Positions 54,640 to 62,658 of a stretch of DNA of 64,000 bases are shown here, in pieces. The DNA is taken from contig CALVGV010000001.1 of assembly GCA_944327195.1 (NCBI GenBank), positions 48,816 to 112,815 of the forward strand, written 5' to 3'. The notes beneath the pieces are model-generated. The model did no database searches. It was not told the DNA's origin and saw nothing but the letters and a program-made list of their open reading frames with translations. Source of the DNA: an uncultured Limosilactobacillus sp. GTDB taxonomy: Bacteria > Bacillota > Bacilli > Lactobacillales > Lactobacillaceae. The position numbers were made by a program, and so were the translations under genes. Each line of letters opens with the position of its first letter. Position 1 is the stretch's first letter.

Positions 54640-57189
54640 ATGAAGAAACACCTCTTGTGGAAGGACGCCTGGCAGGCAATCCCCCGCTCGCTCGGCCGCT
54701 TCATCGCCATCTTCTTGCTGATGGCGGTCAGCGCCTTTGCCCTGGTCGGCCTCAAGCTGACCGGGCCCGACATGCGCCAAGCGGCCACCGACTTCTACCG
54801 CCAGACCAAGCTGGCCGACCTGTCCATCACCAGCAACTATGGGCTGTCCAAGGCCGACCAAAGGACGATCAAGCACCTGGCCGGGGTCAAGACGGTTGAA
54901 TTTGGCTCCCTGCAGGACAGTCAGCTCTCCGGGAGCCGGCGGTCGCTGCGGATCATGTCCAAGACCAGCAAGCTGTCCACCAGCCAGCTGGTCAGCGGCC
55001 GCCTGCCCAAGGAGAGCAACGAAATCGCCCTCTCCTACCTGCTGAAGGGCAAGTACCACCAGGGGGAGACGATCACCCTGAAGACCGCCGGCAGCCTCAA
55101 GCACCGCCGCTTCAAGGTGGTTGGCTTCGTCCGCGCCAGCGAGTACCTCGACCGCTTCAACATCGGCCAGACGACCGTTGGCACCGGCCAGCTGACCGGG
55201 GTGGCAATCGTCACCAAGAGTGCCTTCACCAGCTCGACGCCGACGATCGCCCGGGTCAGCTTCACCGCCACCGCCAAGCTGAACCCCTTCTCGACCCGCT
55301 ACCAGCACCTGGTTAACCACAAGCAATCCCAGCTGCAGACGGCCCTCAACCGCCACCGGGCCAAGCGCTGGCGGGCCCGGCAAAAGCAAATCAAGCAGCT
55401 GGAAGCGGCCCTGACCCAGGCCAAGGCGCTGGCGGCCACCAGCAGCGCCGCCGCCAGCCAGGCCAAGCAACTCTCAGCTACTCTCACCACCCTCAAGCAG
55501 ACCGGCAAGCCGACCTACACCGTCAACACCCGCGAGGAGAACCCTGGCTACGCGGTCTACCGGTCCAACGCCGAGCGGGTTGACATCCTGGCAAACATCT
55601 TCCCGGTGCTGATGTTTGCCATCGCCGCCCTGGTGGCCCTGACCACGATGACCCGCTTCGTGGAGGAGGAGCGGATCGCCATCGGGACCCTCAAGGCGCT
55701 CGGCTACTCTAACGCCGACGTCGCCAAGAAGTTCGTCCTCTATAGCCTGCTGGCGGCCACCGGCGGGACCCTGCTCGGGGCGGCCGGCGGCTTCTGGCTG
55801 TTGCCACGGGTGATCTTCAACGCCTACGCGGCCAACTCGACCATCACCAAGCTGACGCTGAACTTCTCCTGGACCTGGCTGCTGGTCACCCTGGCGATCG
55901 CGATTGCCTCGACCACCCTGGCCGCCCTCTGGGCCCTCCACCAGGACGCCCGCGAAGTGCCGGCCAGCCTCCTCTTGCCCAAGCCACCGAAGGGCGGGGC
56001 CCGGATCATGCTCGAGCGCGTCACCCCGCTCTGGCGCCACCTCTCCTTCAACGCCAAGGTGACCGCCCGCAACCTCTTCCGCTACAAGACGCGGATGCTG
56101 ATGACGATCTTCGGCGTCGCCGGCTGTACCGGCCTGTTGGTGATGGGCTTTGGGATCCGCGACTCGCTGAGTGGGATTTCGACCCAGCAGTACGAGCACA
56201 TCATCCGCTACGACCTGCTGGCAGTCAAGAAGAGTAAGCTGACCAGCCAGCAGGAAAGCAAGCTGGCCGCGGCCCTGAAGAGCAGCAACGTCAAGCGCCA
56301 CACCAGCGTCCACACCGCCACGCTGACCCGCCGCTTCAGCAGTGACCCGCAGACCCAGTCAGTCACGATGATCGTGCCCCGGTCGACTAGCGCCCTGAAG
56401 AAGTACCTGACCCTCACCCAACGGACCCCGAACAAGAAGCTTACCCTCTCCAACCACGGGGTGGTCATCTCCGAGAAGCTGGCCAAGCTCGCCAAGGTCG
56501 CGGTCGGCGATAAGATCCGCCTCAAGGATAGCAACGGCCACTGGCACCGCTTCAAGGTCGCCGGGATCACCGAGATGTACATGGGCCACTTCTTGCTGAT
56601 GAACAAGCACGAGTATTACCACTACTTCCACCGCCACTATTCCAGCAACGCTGAGCTGATCACCTTAAAGCACGGCAGCGGCAGCCGCCTGCAGAAGACG
56701 GCCGCCAAGCTGATGGCCTCCGGGGCCCTGCAAACGATCAACGAAAACACCAGCAACAAGAAGACGATCAACACGATCATGGATAGCCTCGGCCAGGTCA
56801 TCTGGATCCTGATCGCCCTGGCGACGATCCTCGCCCTGGTGGTAATTTACAACCTGACCAACATCAACGTCGCCGAGCGGATGCGCGAGCTCTCGACGAT
56901 CAAGGTGCTCGGCTTCTACGACGGCGAAGTCACGATGTACATCTACCGGGAAACGATCGTCCTCTCCCTGCTCGGCATCCTGGTTGGCTTCCTGCTCGGC
57001 AAGGGGCTCCACACCTTCATCATCACCGCCCTGCCGCCGACCTACGCGATGTTTGACCCGACGATGACGGTGGCTAACTTCTGCTTCTCCGCCCTGATTC
57101 CGGCCGTGATCACCGCCGCCCTCGCCCTGGTGATCCACCACCAGATCCGGACGGTCGCCATGCTCGATGCGCTCAAGTCGGTCGACTGA
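54640..57189 (+). CDS. FtsX-like ABC transporter permease
   Basis: An 849-residue permease with two FtsX domains. An N-terminal helix (FIAIFLLMAVSAFALVGL), a large outside domain including a coiled-coil (about residues 243-290, Gln/Ala/Lys-rich), then helices near 325, 375 and 425; a second outside domain and helices near 725, 775 and 815 follow. Such exporters often confer peptide or envelope-stress resistance; the substrate is unknown. Controlled most likely by the TetR gene beside it. Confidence 0.93.
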   Translation: MKKHLLWKDAWQAIPRSLGRFIAIFLLMAVSAFALVGLKLTGPDMRQAATDFYRQTKLADLSITSNYGLSKADQRTIKHLAGVKTVEFGSLQDSQLSGSRRSLRIMSKTSKLSTSQLVSGRLPKESNEIALSYLLKGKYHQGETITLKTAGSLKHRRFKVVGFVRASEYLDRFNIGQTTVGTGQLTGVAIVTKSAFTSSTPTIARVSFTATAKLNPFSTRYQHLVNHKQSQLQTALNRHRAKRWRARQKQIKQLEAALTQAKALAATSSAAASQAKQLSATLTTLKQTGKPTYTVNTREENPGYAVYRSNAERVDILANIFPVLMFAIAALVALTTMTRFVEEERIAIGTLKALGYSNADVAKKFVLYSLLAATGGTLLGAAGGFWLLPRVIFNAYAANSTITKLTLNFSWTWLLVTLAIAIASTTLAALWALHQDAREVPASLLLPKPPKGGARIMLERVTPLWRHLSFNAKVTARNLFRYKTRMLMTIFGVAGCTGLLVMGFGIRDSLSGISTQQYEHIIRYDLLAVKKSKLTSQQESKLAAALKSSNVKRHTSVHTATLTRRFSSDPQTQSVTMIVPRSTSALKKYLTLTQRTPNKKLTLSNHGVVISEKLAKLAKVAVGDKIRLKDSNGHWHRFKVAGITEMYMGHFLLMNKHEYYHYFHRHYSSNAELITLKHGSGSRLQKTAAKLMASGALQTINENTSNKKTINTIMDSLGQVIWILIALATILALVVIYNLTNINVAERMRELSTIKVLGFYDGEVTMYIYRETIVLSLLGILVGFLLGKGLHTFIITALPPTYAMFDPTMTVANFCFSALIPAVITAALALVIHHQIRTVAMLDALKSVD

Positions 57190-57225
57190 TTATTTCCCGG
57201 GAAATTTCCCGCTTTAAATAACAAG

Positions 57226-57265
57226 AACGGCGCCCGGCCGGGATTTTCCCCGACCGGACGCCGTT
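57226..57265. terminator. Bidirectional terminator
   Basis: Long stem AACGGCG...CCGGCCGGG with CCCCGACCGGACGCCGTT, between the convergent permease and GNAT genes. Confidence 0.85.
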
Positions 57266-57276
57266 TTGCTTTGCCT

Positions 57277-57777
57277 TTATTGGTCGTAGCGCTTGCCCAT
57301 GATCACCAGGTCCTGGTCGCGGCCGGCCAGGGTGGCCACCCGCAGCAAGCGTCCCCACTCCCGGTAGCCAAACTTCTTGAAGAGGCCAAGGCTGGGCCGG
57401 TTGTCGCCAAAGATGTAGGCGACGACCGCCGTCAGCTGGCAGGCCGTCAGTCGCCCCTCGACCCACTCCAGCGCCCGGGTTCCCAGCCCCTGGTGGTGGC
57501 AGGCGCGGTCAAAGTAGATCGCAATCTCGGCGGTTGCCTGGTAGGCGGCGCGGCCGTAGAAGGGTTCCAGGCCAACCCAGCCAACCACCTGCCCGGCCGA
57601 ATTAGTGGCCACCCAGAGCGGGTGGTGGTCGTCAAAGGCGGCAAACCAGTCCCGGCGGTCGGCCACCGTCACCGGGGCCAGGTCGGCGGTCACCGTGTGG
57701 AGATCGATCACCTGGTTGTAGATGGCCACGATGGCCGGCAGGTCGGCCGCGGTGGCGCGGCGAAAGCTAATGTCCAT
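57277..57777 (-). CDS. GNAT N-acetyltransferase, phosphinothricin-acetyltransferase-like
   Basis: A 166-residue acetyltransferase with the PAT/YncA pattern: IYNQVI near the start, GWVGLEPFYGRAAYQATAEIAIYFD, the acetyl-CoA loop HQGLGTRALEW, and FGDNRPSLGLFKKFGY. The natural substrate is probably an amino acid. I chose the ATG at 57775-57777 with GAGGTGA upstream. Confidence 0.85.
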   Translation of the reverse strand: MDISFRRATAADLPAIVAIYNQVIDLHTVTADLAPVTVADRRDWFAAFDDHHPLWVATNSAGQVVGWVGLEPFYGRAAYQATAEIAIYFDRACHHQGLGTRALEWVEGRLTACQLTAVVAYIFGDNRPSLGLFKKFGYREWGRLLRVATLAGRDQDLVIMGKRYDQ

Positions 57778-57840
57778 TTGAATCACCTCGAAAAGTTTGG
57801 TCCCATTATACGCCGATTACCACCGGGGGCAAGGGCACGC

Positions 57841-57872
57841 AAAAACGCCGACGCATGCGCGTCGGCGTTTTT
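57841..57872 (-). terminator. Terminator of the LysM gene
   Basis: Perfect 14-bp stem (AAAAACGCCGACGC with its complement) and a four-base loop. Confidence 0.92.
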
Positions 57873-57893
57873 ATCAACTAATTGGGGGTTGGA

Positions 57894-58556
57894 TTAGTAC
57901 CAACCGTTGGCCTGCCAGAAGGCCATTGCGGCCGTCCAGGAACCGTAGCGGCTGGCCACGTATTGGTCAGCCACCTTTTCTTGGTTCGCTGCCGACAGGT
58001 CGCCGCCCAGGTAGGAGAGGCTCAGTTGGTAACGGCCGTAGTACTGGCCGTTTTGAGCGGTGTAGGAACCACCGGATTCGCGGTTGGCGATCCATTCCTT
58101 GGCGGCTGCTTCACTCCCGGAAACGGAGGAAGTGTAAGTCGAGGAAGTGGTGGTCGAAGCCTGGCTGCTTGCGGCGCTAGTTTGGGCGCTGGCGGCGCTG
58201 GCAGCACTGGCCGCCTGGGTGGTGCTTTGGTCGCTTGCCGAGGCAGCGGCGCTCGTTGCGCTACTTGCGCTGGTTGCGGCGGCGGCAGAAGTGGTGGTAG
58301 CGGCGGAGTCGTTACCGTCCTTGATCGTGAGTTGTTGCCCCACGTAGATCAGGTCCTTGTTTTGGATGTTGTTGTCTTGGGCCAGCTTGTTAACGAGACT
58401 GTTGTCGTTCGCAAACTTGTGCGAAATCTTGGACAGCGTGTCCCCCGCTTGCACCGTGTAGGTCGTGTCGGCGTTGGCAACCGCCGTCCCAGCAGCGACC
58501 CCCATCGTAGCGATCCCAAGCGTTGCGGCAGTAGTTAACATACTTTTCTTTAACAT
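57894..58556 (-). CDS. LysM surface protein, Apf/lytic-transglycosylase-like
   Basis: A secreted protein of 220 residues: signal peptide ending in AVANA, one LysM domain (TYTVQAGDTLSKISHKF, VGQQLTI), an Ala/Ser/Thr-rich linker of about 75 residues, and a C-terminal domain AKEWIANRESGGSYTAQ with NGQYYGRYQLS, which resembles aggregation-promoting factor and lysozyme-like transglycosylase domains (Glu in RESGG). It binds and perhaps cleaves peptidoglycan. I chose the ATG at 58554-58556 because it begins the signal peptide (MLKKSML); AAAGGATGG lies 12 bases upstream. Confidence 0.85.
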   Translation of the reverse strand: MLKKSMLTTAATLGIATMGVAAGTAVANADTTYTVQAGDTLSKISHKFANDNSLVNKLAQDNNIQNKDLIYVGQQLTIKDGNDSAATTTSAAAATSASSATSAAASASDQSTTQAASAASAASAQTSAASSQASTTTSSTYTSSVSGSEAAAKEWIANRESGGSYTAQNGQYYGRYQLSLSYLGGDLSAANQEKVADQYVASRYGSWTAAMAFWQANGWY

Positions 58557-58792
58557 AGGGTTGTAAAACCATCCTTTACTTAGTTCGTGCATTTCATTCA
58601 ACGGTTACTATAATAACCGGCCAATATTACCACCAGATAACAGGCGGGTTGCTTTTCGCCCGACCGAGCGCAACCATTTGTAATTTTTCGTAACATTGGC
58701 ATGAAAATCATATGAAAAGAACGGGCAAAGGCGCACGCTCACGCCAACTTCGGTGGCCCTTAAATTTTGTTTTTATCTTCACAAAGGACCCG
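58557..58792. other. Upstream region of the LysM gene
   Basis: About 235 bp without a gene. TATTATAGT near 58603-58611 on the minus strand may be the -10 element; the -35 is unclear. No operator was identified. Confidence 0.35.
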
Positions 58793-58852
58793 AAAAAAGA
58801 CCGGTCAACGGTAACTTTTTGTCCTTTATTGGAAAAGTTTCCGCCAACCGGC
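58793..58852 (-). terminator. Terminator of the HAD phosphatase gene
   Basis: A 16-bp stem with G-U pairs (GCCGGTTGGCGGAAAC with GTTACCGTTGACCGGT on the minus strand), followed by CTTTTTTC. Confidence 0.8.
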
Positions 58853-58871
58853 CGCTAATTTTGGCCCTTTG

Positions 58872-59684
58872 TTACAGTTCGTTTGCAAATGTCTTGTGGA
58901 GGTAAACCGCCACCCCGTCCTCGTCGTTGCTAGCCGTCAGGTGGTCGGCCACCGCCTTGATCTGCGGGAGGCCGTTTGCCATTACCACCCCGTCGCCGGC
59001 CCCGGCAATCATCTCGTAGTCGTTGTCGGCGTCGCCAAAGGCCATCAGGTTGGCCGTCGTCAGGTTGAAGTGGGCCAGGAGCTGGTTCAGCCCGGCTAGC
59101 TTGTTGACCCCCTTGGGGAGGAACTCGAGGATGTGGGCCTGGGACTGGACCACCTGGAGCTGGTCGGTAATTTCAGCCGGCAACTGGCCCTTGGCGGCGG
59201 TCAGGCGGGCCGGGTCAACCGCTAGGATCGCCTTGGCGTACTGGTGATCACCGCCCGGGGTCTGATCAAAGCTGGTGTCGACGAACTCGATGTTCTTGAC
59301 CGTCTGCCGGTAGCGCGACGGCCTGAGCTCGGTCAGCTCGTAGACCCGCTCAAAGTCGAGCACGTCCAGCGGCAGGCCCTGGGCCTTGAAGTGGTCGTAG
59401 ACCGGCCGCCACTGGTCCTTGGTCATCCCGCGGGAAAAGAGGGGCTGCTTGGTTTGGTTGTTGACCACCAGGCCGCCGTTGAAGGTGATCGTGAAGTCGT
59501 CGGCTTGGTTGAGGCCTAGCTGATCGAGGTAGTGGCCGATGGCGTTGATCGGCCGGCCGGTGCACAGCACCACCTTGATTCCCTGCTGGTGGAGGGCCTT
59601 CAGGGCGGCCTCGTTGGCGGGGCTGATCTCCTTTTGGCTATTGAGGAGGGTGTTGTCGAGGTCGAGGGCAATTAGCTTAATCAC
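58872..59684 (-). CDS. Cof-type HAD-IIB sugar phosphatase-like hydrolase
   Basis: A 270-residue HAD phosphatase with ALDLDNTLLNSQKEIS (motif I), CTGRP (motif II) and FGDADNDYEMI (motif IV), cap type IIB. Substrates are usually sugar phosphates. I chose GTG 59682-59684 with AAAGGA eight bases upstream, matching the family N-terminus. Confidence 0.93.
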   Translation of the reverse strand: MIKLIALDLDNTLLNSQKEISPANEAALKALHQQGIKVVLCTGRPINAIGHYLDQLGLNQADDFTITFNGGLVVNNQTKQPLFSRGMTKDQWRPVYDHFKAQGLPLDVLDFERVYELTELRPSRYRQTVKNIEFVDTSFDQTPGGDHQYAKAILAVDPARLTAAKGQLPAEITDQLQVVQSQAHILEFLPKGVNKLAGLNQLLAHFNLTTANLMAFGDADNDYEMIAGAGDGVVMANGLPQIKAVADHLTASNDEDGVAVYLHKTFANEL

Positions 59685-59750
59685 GGTTAGTTTCCTTTCG
59701 TTTTCAAACAAAACGGGCTGGGACTGGCCGTCCCACCCCTTTGCGCATTA

Positions 59751-60068
59751 TTAGGCGACGTGGTTTTCGCGGAGGATCTTGCCGACTAGCTCCTGCATCT
59801 CCGGGGTCTTCTCCCACTCCTCGAAGTGGTCCATCGACTCCGGTTGCACCGTATAGTGGTCGTTGATGTAGTTCTCGTACTTGATCACGTTTTGCGAGTG
59901 CGGAATGTTGAGCTTGAGGATCCGCACCTCCTTGATAAACCCCCGCTCGGCGGCGAGCTCGGCGCGGCCGTTGTGGACCATGTTGCCGATCTCAAAGTAG
60001 CTCGTGCCGTCGGTTCTGGTAATTTCCTCGATGATGTCGAGGGTGCCTGGTTGGTTGGTTTGACTCAT
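59751..60068 (-). CDS. Small protein of unknown function
   Basis: A 105-residue, acidic soluble protein I do not recognise (DIIEEITRTDGTSYFEIGN, KYENYINDHYTV, EEWEKTPEMQEL). No signal peptide, membrane helix or zinc motif is seen. It has a good SD (AAGGGGG) and a complex leader with a consensus promoter and terminator-like hairpin, so its expression appears conditional. It lies between the HAD gene and glmS. Confidence 0.75.
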   Translation of the reverse strand: MSQTNQPGTLDIIEEITRTDGTSYFEIGNMVHNGRAELAAERGFIKEVRILKLNIPHSQNVIKYENYINDHYTVQPESMDHFEEWEKTPEMQELVGKILRENHVA

Positions 60069-60102
60069 CTAAAAATCCCCCTTCTTCCCTATTATACGCA
60101 AA

Positions 60103-60177
60103 ATCACCGCCAAAAGGACGGTGATCGGCATAAGAGAGAAAGAGAATTGATTAGAAGGTAAATACTTAATACCTTGT
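60103..60177 (-). promoter_or_regulatory. Attenuator-like leader of the 59751 gene
   Basis: The predicted transcript (start near 60177) folds first into AAGGTA/TACCTT (60155-60175), then into ATCACCG/CGGTGAT (60103-60125) followed by TTTTG, 35 bases before the start codon. TATAAT at 60091-60096 may be a second -10. It could be an attenuator or a small RNA with its own terminator. Confidence 0.45.
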
Positions 60178-60183
60178 GACTTT

Positions 60184-60212
60184 ATGATAGCGGTTCCACC
60201 CTTAATTGTCAA
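60184..60212 (-). promoter_or_regulatory. Promoter of the 59751 gene leader
   Basis: TTGACA, 17 bases, TATCAT on the minus strand. An A/T-rich hairpin (CCTTTTTCC/GGAAAAGG) lies just upstream at about 60212-60237. Confidence 0.7.
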
Positions 60213-60328
60213 TTCCTTTTCCATAAAAAAGGAAAAAGGTTGTCACCGCCCCGGACCAGCATGAACGAAGGGCGCTCCCGCTCTTGTTGGCCACCCTTTC
60301 CCGCGACCGTCAGCCAATTTTGCGTAAG

Positions 60329-60367
60329 AAAAAAGTTCAGAACGAAGAATTTCGTCCTGAACTTTTT
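60329..60367 (-). terminator. Terminator of glmS
   Basis: Stem AAAAAGTTCAG(G)ACGAA / TTCGTTCTGAACTTTTTT on the minus strand, 12 bases behind glmS. Confidence 0.92.
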
Positions 60368-60379
60368 GGTTGGCAAATT

Positions 60380-62200
60380 TTATTGAACGGTCACACTCTT
60401 GGCCAGGTTGCGCGGCTTGTCCACGTCCAGCCCCTTGCCGAGGCTGGTGTAGTAGGCCAGCAGTTGGGCCGGGACCACGCTCAGCAGCGGCGAGATCATT
60501 TCGTCAACGTCTGGCAGGATGATCGAGTCGTCTTCCTTGGCGAGGTGACGGGAGGCGATCGTCAGCACGTTGGCGCCACGGGCGGCCGTTTCTTCCAGGT
60601 TGCTCCGCGTCAGGCCGGCAGTCCGGTCCTGGGTGATGATCCCGATGACCGGGGTGTCCTTTTCGATCAGGGCAATCGTCCCGTGCTTCAGTTCACCGGA
60701 GGCAAAGCCTTCCGCTTGCACGTAGGAGATTTCCTTGAGCTTGAGGGCCGCCTCCAGGGAAACCGCCCAGTCAATCCCGCGGCCGATGTAGAAGGCGTTG
60801 CGCGGCTTGGCGAGGGCGTGGCTGGCGATGGCTTCGATTTCTTCCTTGCCGTCAACCAGGGCCTGCATCCCGTTGGCCACCTTGGTCAGTTCGTCCTTAA
60901 CGTCGAATTCCTTGGCCTGGGCGTCGCCGAGGTATTCACCCAGCGCCTTGGCCAGGATGGCTTGCACGGCCACCTGGGCGGTGTAGGCCTTGGTCGAGGC
61001 AACGGCAATTTCCGGCCCGGCGTAGAGCAGGGAGGTGTAGGTTGCTTCCCGCGAAAGGGTCGACTTGTCGGTATTGGTGATCGTCAGGCTCGGCCACTTG
61101 TTTTCATTCACGTGAAGGAGCACTTCCCGGCTGTCGGCCGTTTCCCCACTCTGCGACAGGAAGATGAAGAACGGCTTGGCCGACAGGAGCGGTTGCTCGT
61201 AGGCGAATTCCGAGGAAATGTGAACCGTCGTCGGCACCTTGGCGAAGCGCTCGAAGAGGCGGGCGCCGATCAGGCCGGCGTGGTAACTGGTCCCGGCCCC
61301 GATGATGTAGAGGTGGTCGGCGGCCTTCATGTCTGCCAGTAGCTTCTCGTCAACGGCCGGTTCCCCGTCAGCGCCGAAGTATTCCTGCACGAGACGGCGC
61401 ATTACGGCCGGTTGCTCGTCAATTTCCTTCAGCATGTAGAAGGGGTAAGCCCCCTTGTCGGCGGCGTCAGCGTCCATGTCGACGGTAAAGGTGTTGCGGT
61501 GCTTTTCCTCGCTGTTGAAGCTTTCGATCGTCACGTGGTCCGGCTTAACGATGACCAGCTCGTGGTCCTCAATTTCCATGAACTCGTTGGTTTCGTGAAG
61601 CATCGACAACGCGTCGGAGCCCACCATGTTGTAGCCCTTGCCGATCCCCACCAGTAGCGGGCTCTTGTTCTTGGCAACGTAGAGAGTGTCCGGCTGCTCC
61701 TTGTCCATCAGGGCAAAGGCGTAGGAGGAGTCGCGCGAGATCAGGCGCAGCACCTTGAGGAGGGCCGCCTTGGTGTCGAGCTCGTATTCGTTAACGAACT
61801 TGCTGACCAGCTGTACGATCACCTCGGTGTCGGTTTGGCTCTTGAAGGTGACGTCGGAAAGAAATTCTTCCTTCAGTTGCTTGTAGTTTTCGATGACCCC
61901 GTTGTGAACCAGGTAGAAGCGGTTGTCCGCAGAGAACTGCGGGTGGGCGTTGTCCTGGTTTGGTTCCCCGTGGGTGGCCCAGCGGGTGTGGCCGATTCCG
62001 GCCATCCCCTGCACTTCTGGCGTCAGGGCGCCCTCCAGGTTGGCAATCCGCCCGGCGCGCTTGATCAAGAAGTCGTGGCCCGCCTGGTCGTTGACGTAGA
62101 TCCCGGCCGAGTCGTAGCCCCGGTATTCCAGTCGCTTGAGCCCATCAATCAGAATTGAGACCGTCTTTTTCGTTCCGGTTACCCCAACAATTCCACACAT
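60380..62200 (-). CDS. glmS: Glutamine--fructose-6-phosphate aminotransferase (isomerizing)
   Basis: Makes glucosamine-6-phosphate, the entry to peptidoglycan and amino-sugar synthesis. The 606 residues comprise an N-terminal glutaminase with the catalytic Cys2 (MCGIVGVTG, then RGYDSAGI, HTRWATHG and NGVIENY), and two SIS domains (IGAGTSYHAGL, SQSGETADS, IGRGIDW, EGFASGELKHG), ending in KSVTVQ. Length is normal. A strong promoter lies about 80 bases upstream; no glmS ribozyme is apparent in the short leader. Confidence 0.97.
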   Translation of the reverse strand: MCGIVGVTGTKKTVSILIDGLKRLEYRGYDSAGIYVNDQAGHDFLIKRAGRIANLEGALTPEVQGMAGIGHTRWATHGEPNQDNAHPQFSADNRFYLVHNGVIENYKQLKEEFLSDVTFKSQTDTEVIVQLVSKFVNEYELDTKAALLKVLRLISRDSSYAFALMDKEQPDTLYVAKNKSPLLVGIGKGYNMVGSDALSMLHETNEFMEIEDHELVIVKPDHVTIESFNSEEKHRNTFTVDMDADAADKGAYPFYMLKEIDEQPAVMRRLVQEYFGADGEPAVDEKLLADMKAADHLYIIGAGTSYHAGLIGARLFERFAKVPTTVHISSEFAYEQPLLSAKPFFIFLSQSGETADSREVLLHVNENKWPSLTITNTDKSTLSREATYTSLLYAGPEIAVASTKAYTAQVAVQAILAKALGEYLGDAQAKEFDVKDELTKVANGMQALVDGKEEIEAIASHALAKPRNAFYIGRGIDWAVSLEAALKLKEISYVQAEGFASGELKHGTIALIEKDTPVIGIITQDRTAGLTRSNLEETAARGANVLTIASRHLAKEDDSIILPDVDEMISPLLSVVPAQLLAYYTSLGKGLDVDKPRNLAKSVTVQ

Positions 62201-62276
62201 AATTCGTCCCGTCCTTTATATTGGTATAGATAACTTTTGAGAAGTGATTTTATTATTTCATCCCTTAACTCTTAGT

Positions 62277-62305
62277 ATATTAGCCGTTTGTTCATCGGTT
62301 GTCAA
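62277..62305 (-). promoter_or_regulatory. Promoter of glmS
   Basis: Consensus TTGACA (62300-62305), 17 bases, TAATAT (62277-62282) on the minus strand. 62306-62420 holds nothing else I can name. Confidence 0.85.
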
Positions 62306-62429
62306 ATTTAACTTTCCGAATTGGTATAGGATCGCGACGGTGGACTTACTAAAAATAAGTGCTATCCCTTGGCGGCCGGGGCCTGGGACCAGCCCGCAAA
62401 TTTTCGCCGCCAAGCAAACAATCTAACAT

Positions 62430-62640
62430 TAGTAGCGAAGTTAACGATCGACGGGTCGTTGGCTTCACTACTTTTTTGTTGAAGTAGTGATGAAGTTGAC
62501 ATGTCGAAGGCTTTTTTGACGCTCGGACGTCGTACAGCAAACTGGCAACTTCATCGGTTAATTAGAATCCCGTTCGAAGATTGTTGGCTAAGAAGCCGTG
62601 TATTGAAAATTGAGATAATTAACCGGAAATGAATTGAACT
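62430..62640 (+). ncRNA. Candidate IS110 bridge RNA region
   Basis: IS110-family elements encode a bridge RNA in the non-coding end before the transposase gene. This stretch contains a series of hairpins, for example AACGA/TCGTT (62442-62460) and TCACTACTT/AAGTAGTGA (about 62465-62490), and then a more open region. I cannot place the target-binding and donor-binding loops without knowing the element ends. Confidence 0.35.
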
Positions 62641-62658
62641 TCAAGGAGAGATGATGGT

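Noticed and set aside
57192-57205. Palindrome ATTTCCCGGGAAAT behind the ABC permease
   Set aside because: It lies between a stop codon and a terminator of convergent genes with no promoter; function unlikely.
58680-58705. WalR-like box upstream of the LysM gene (TGTAAT ... GTAAC)
   Set aside because: The half-sites have the wrong spacing and the second lacks its first T.
60190-60206. AGGGTGGAACCGC, a T-box core, in the minus-strand sequence upstream of the 59751 gene
   Set aside because: It lies inside the spacer of a strong promoter, so it would not be transcribed from that promoter; no Stem I or matching antiterminator is seen, and the gene is not a synthetase or amino-acid gene.
62201-62276. 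glmS ribozyme before glmS
   Set aside because: The leader from the consensus promoter to the start codon is only about 70 bases and AT-rich; the ribozyme core is not seen.
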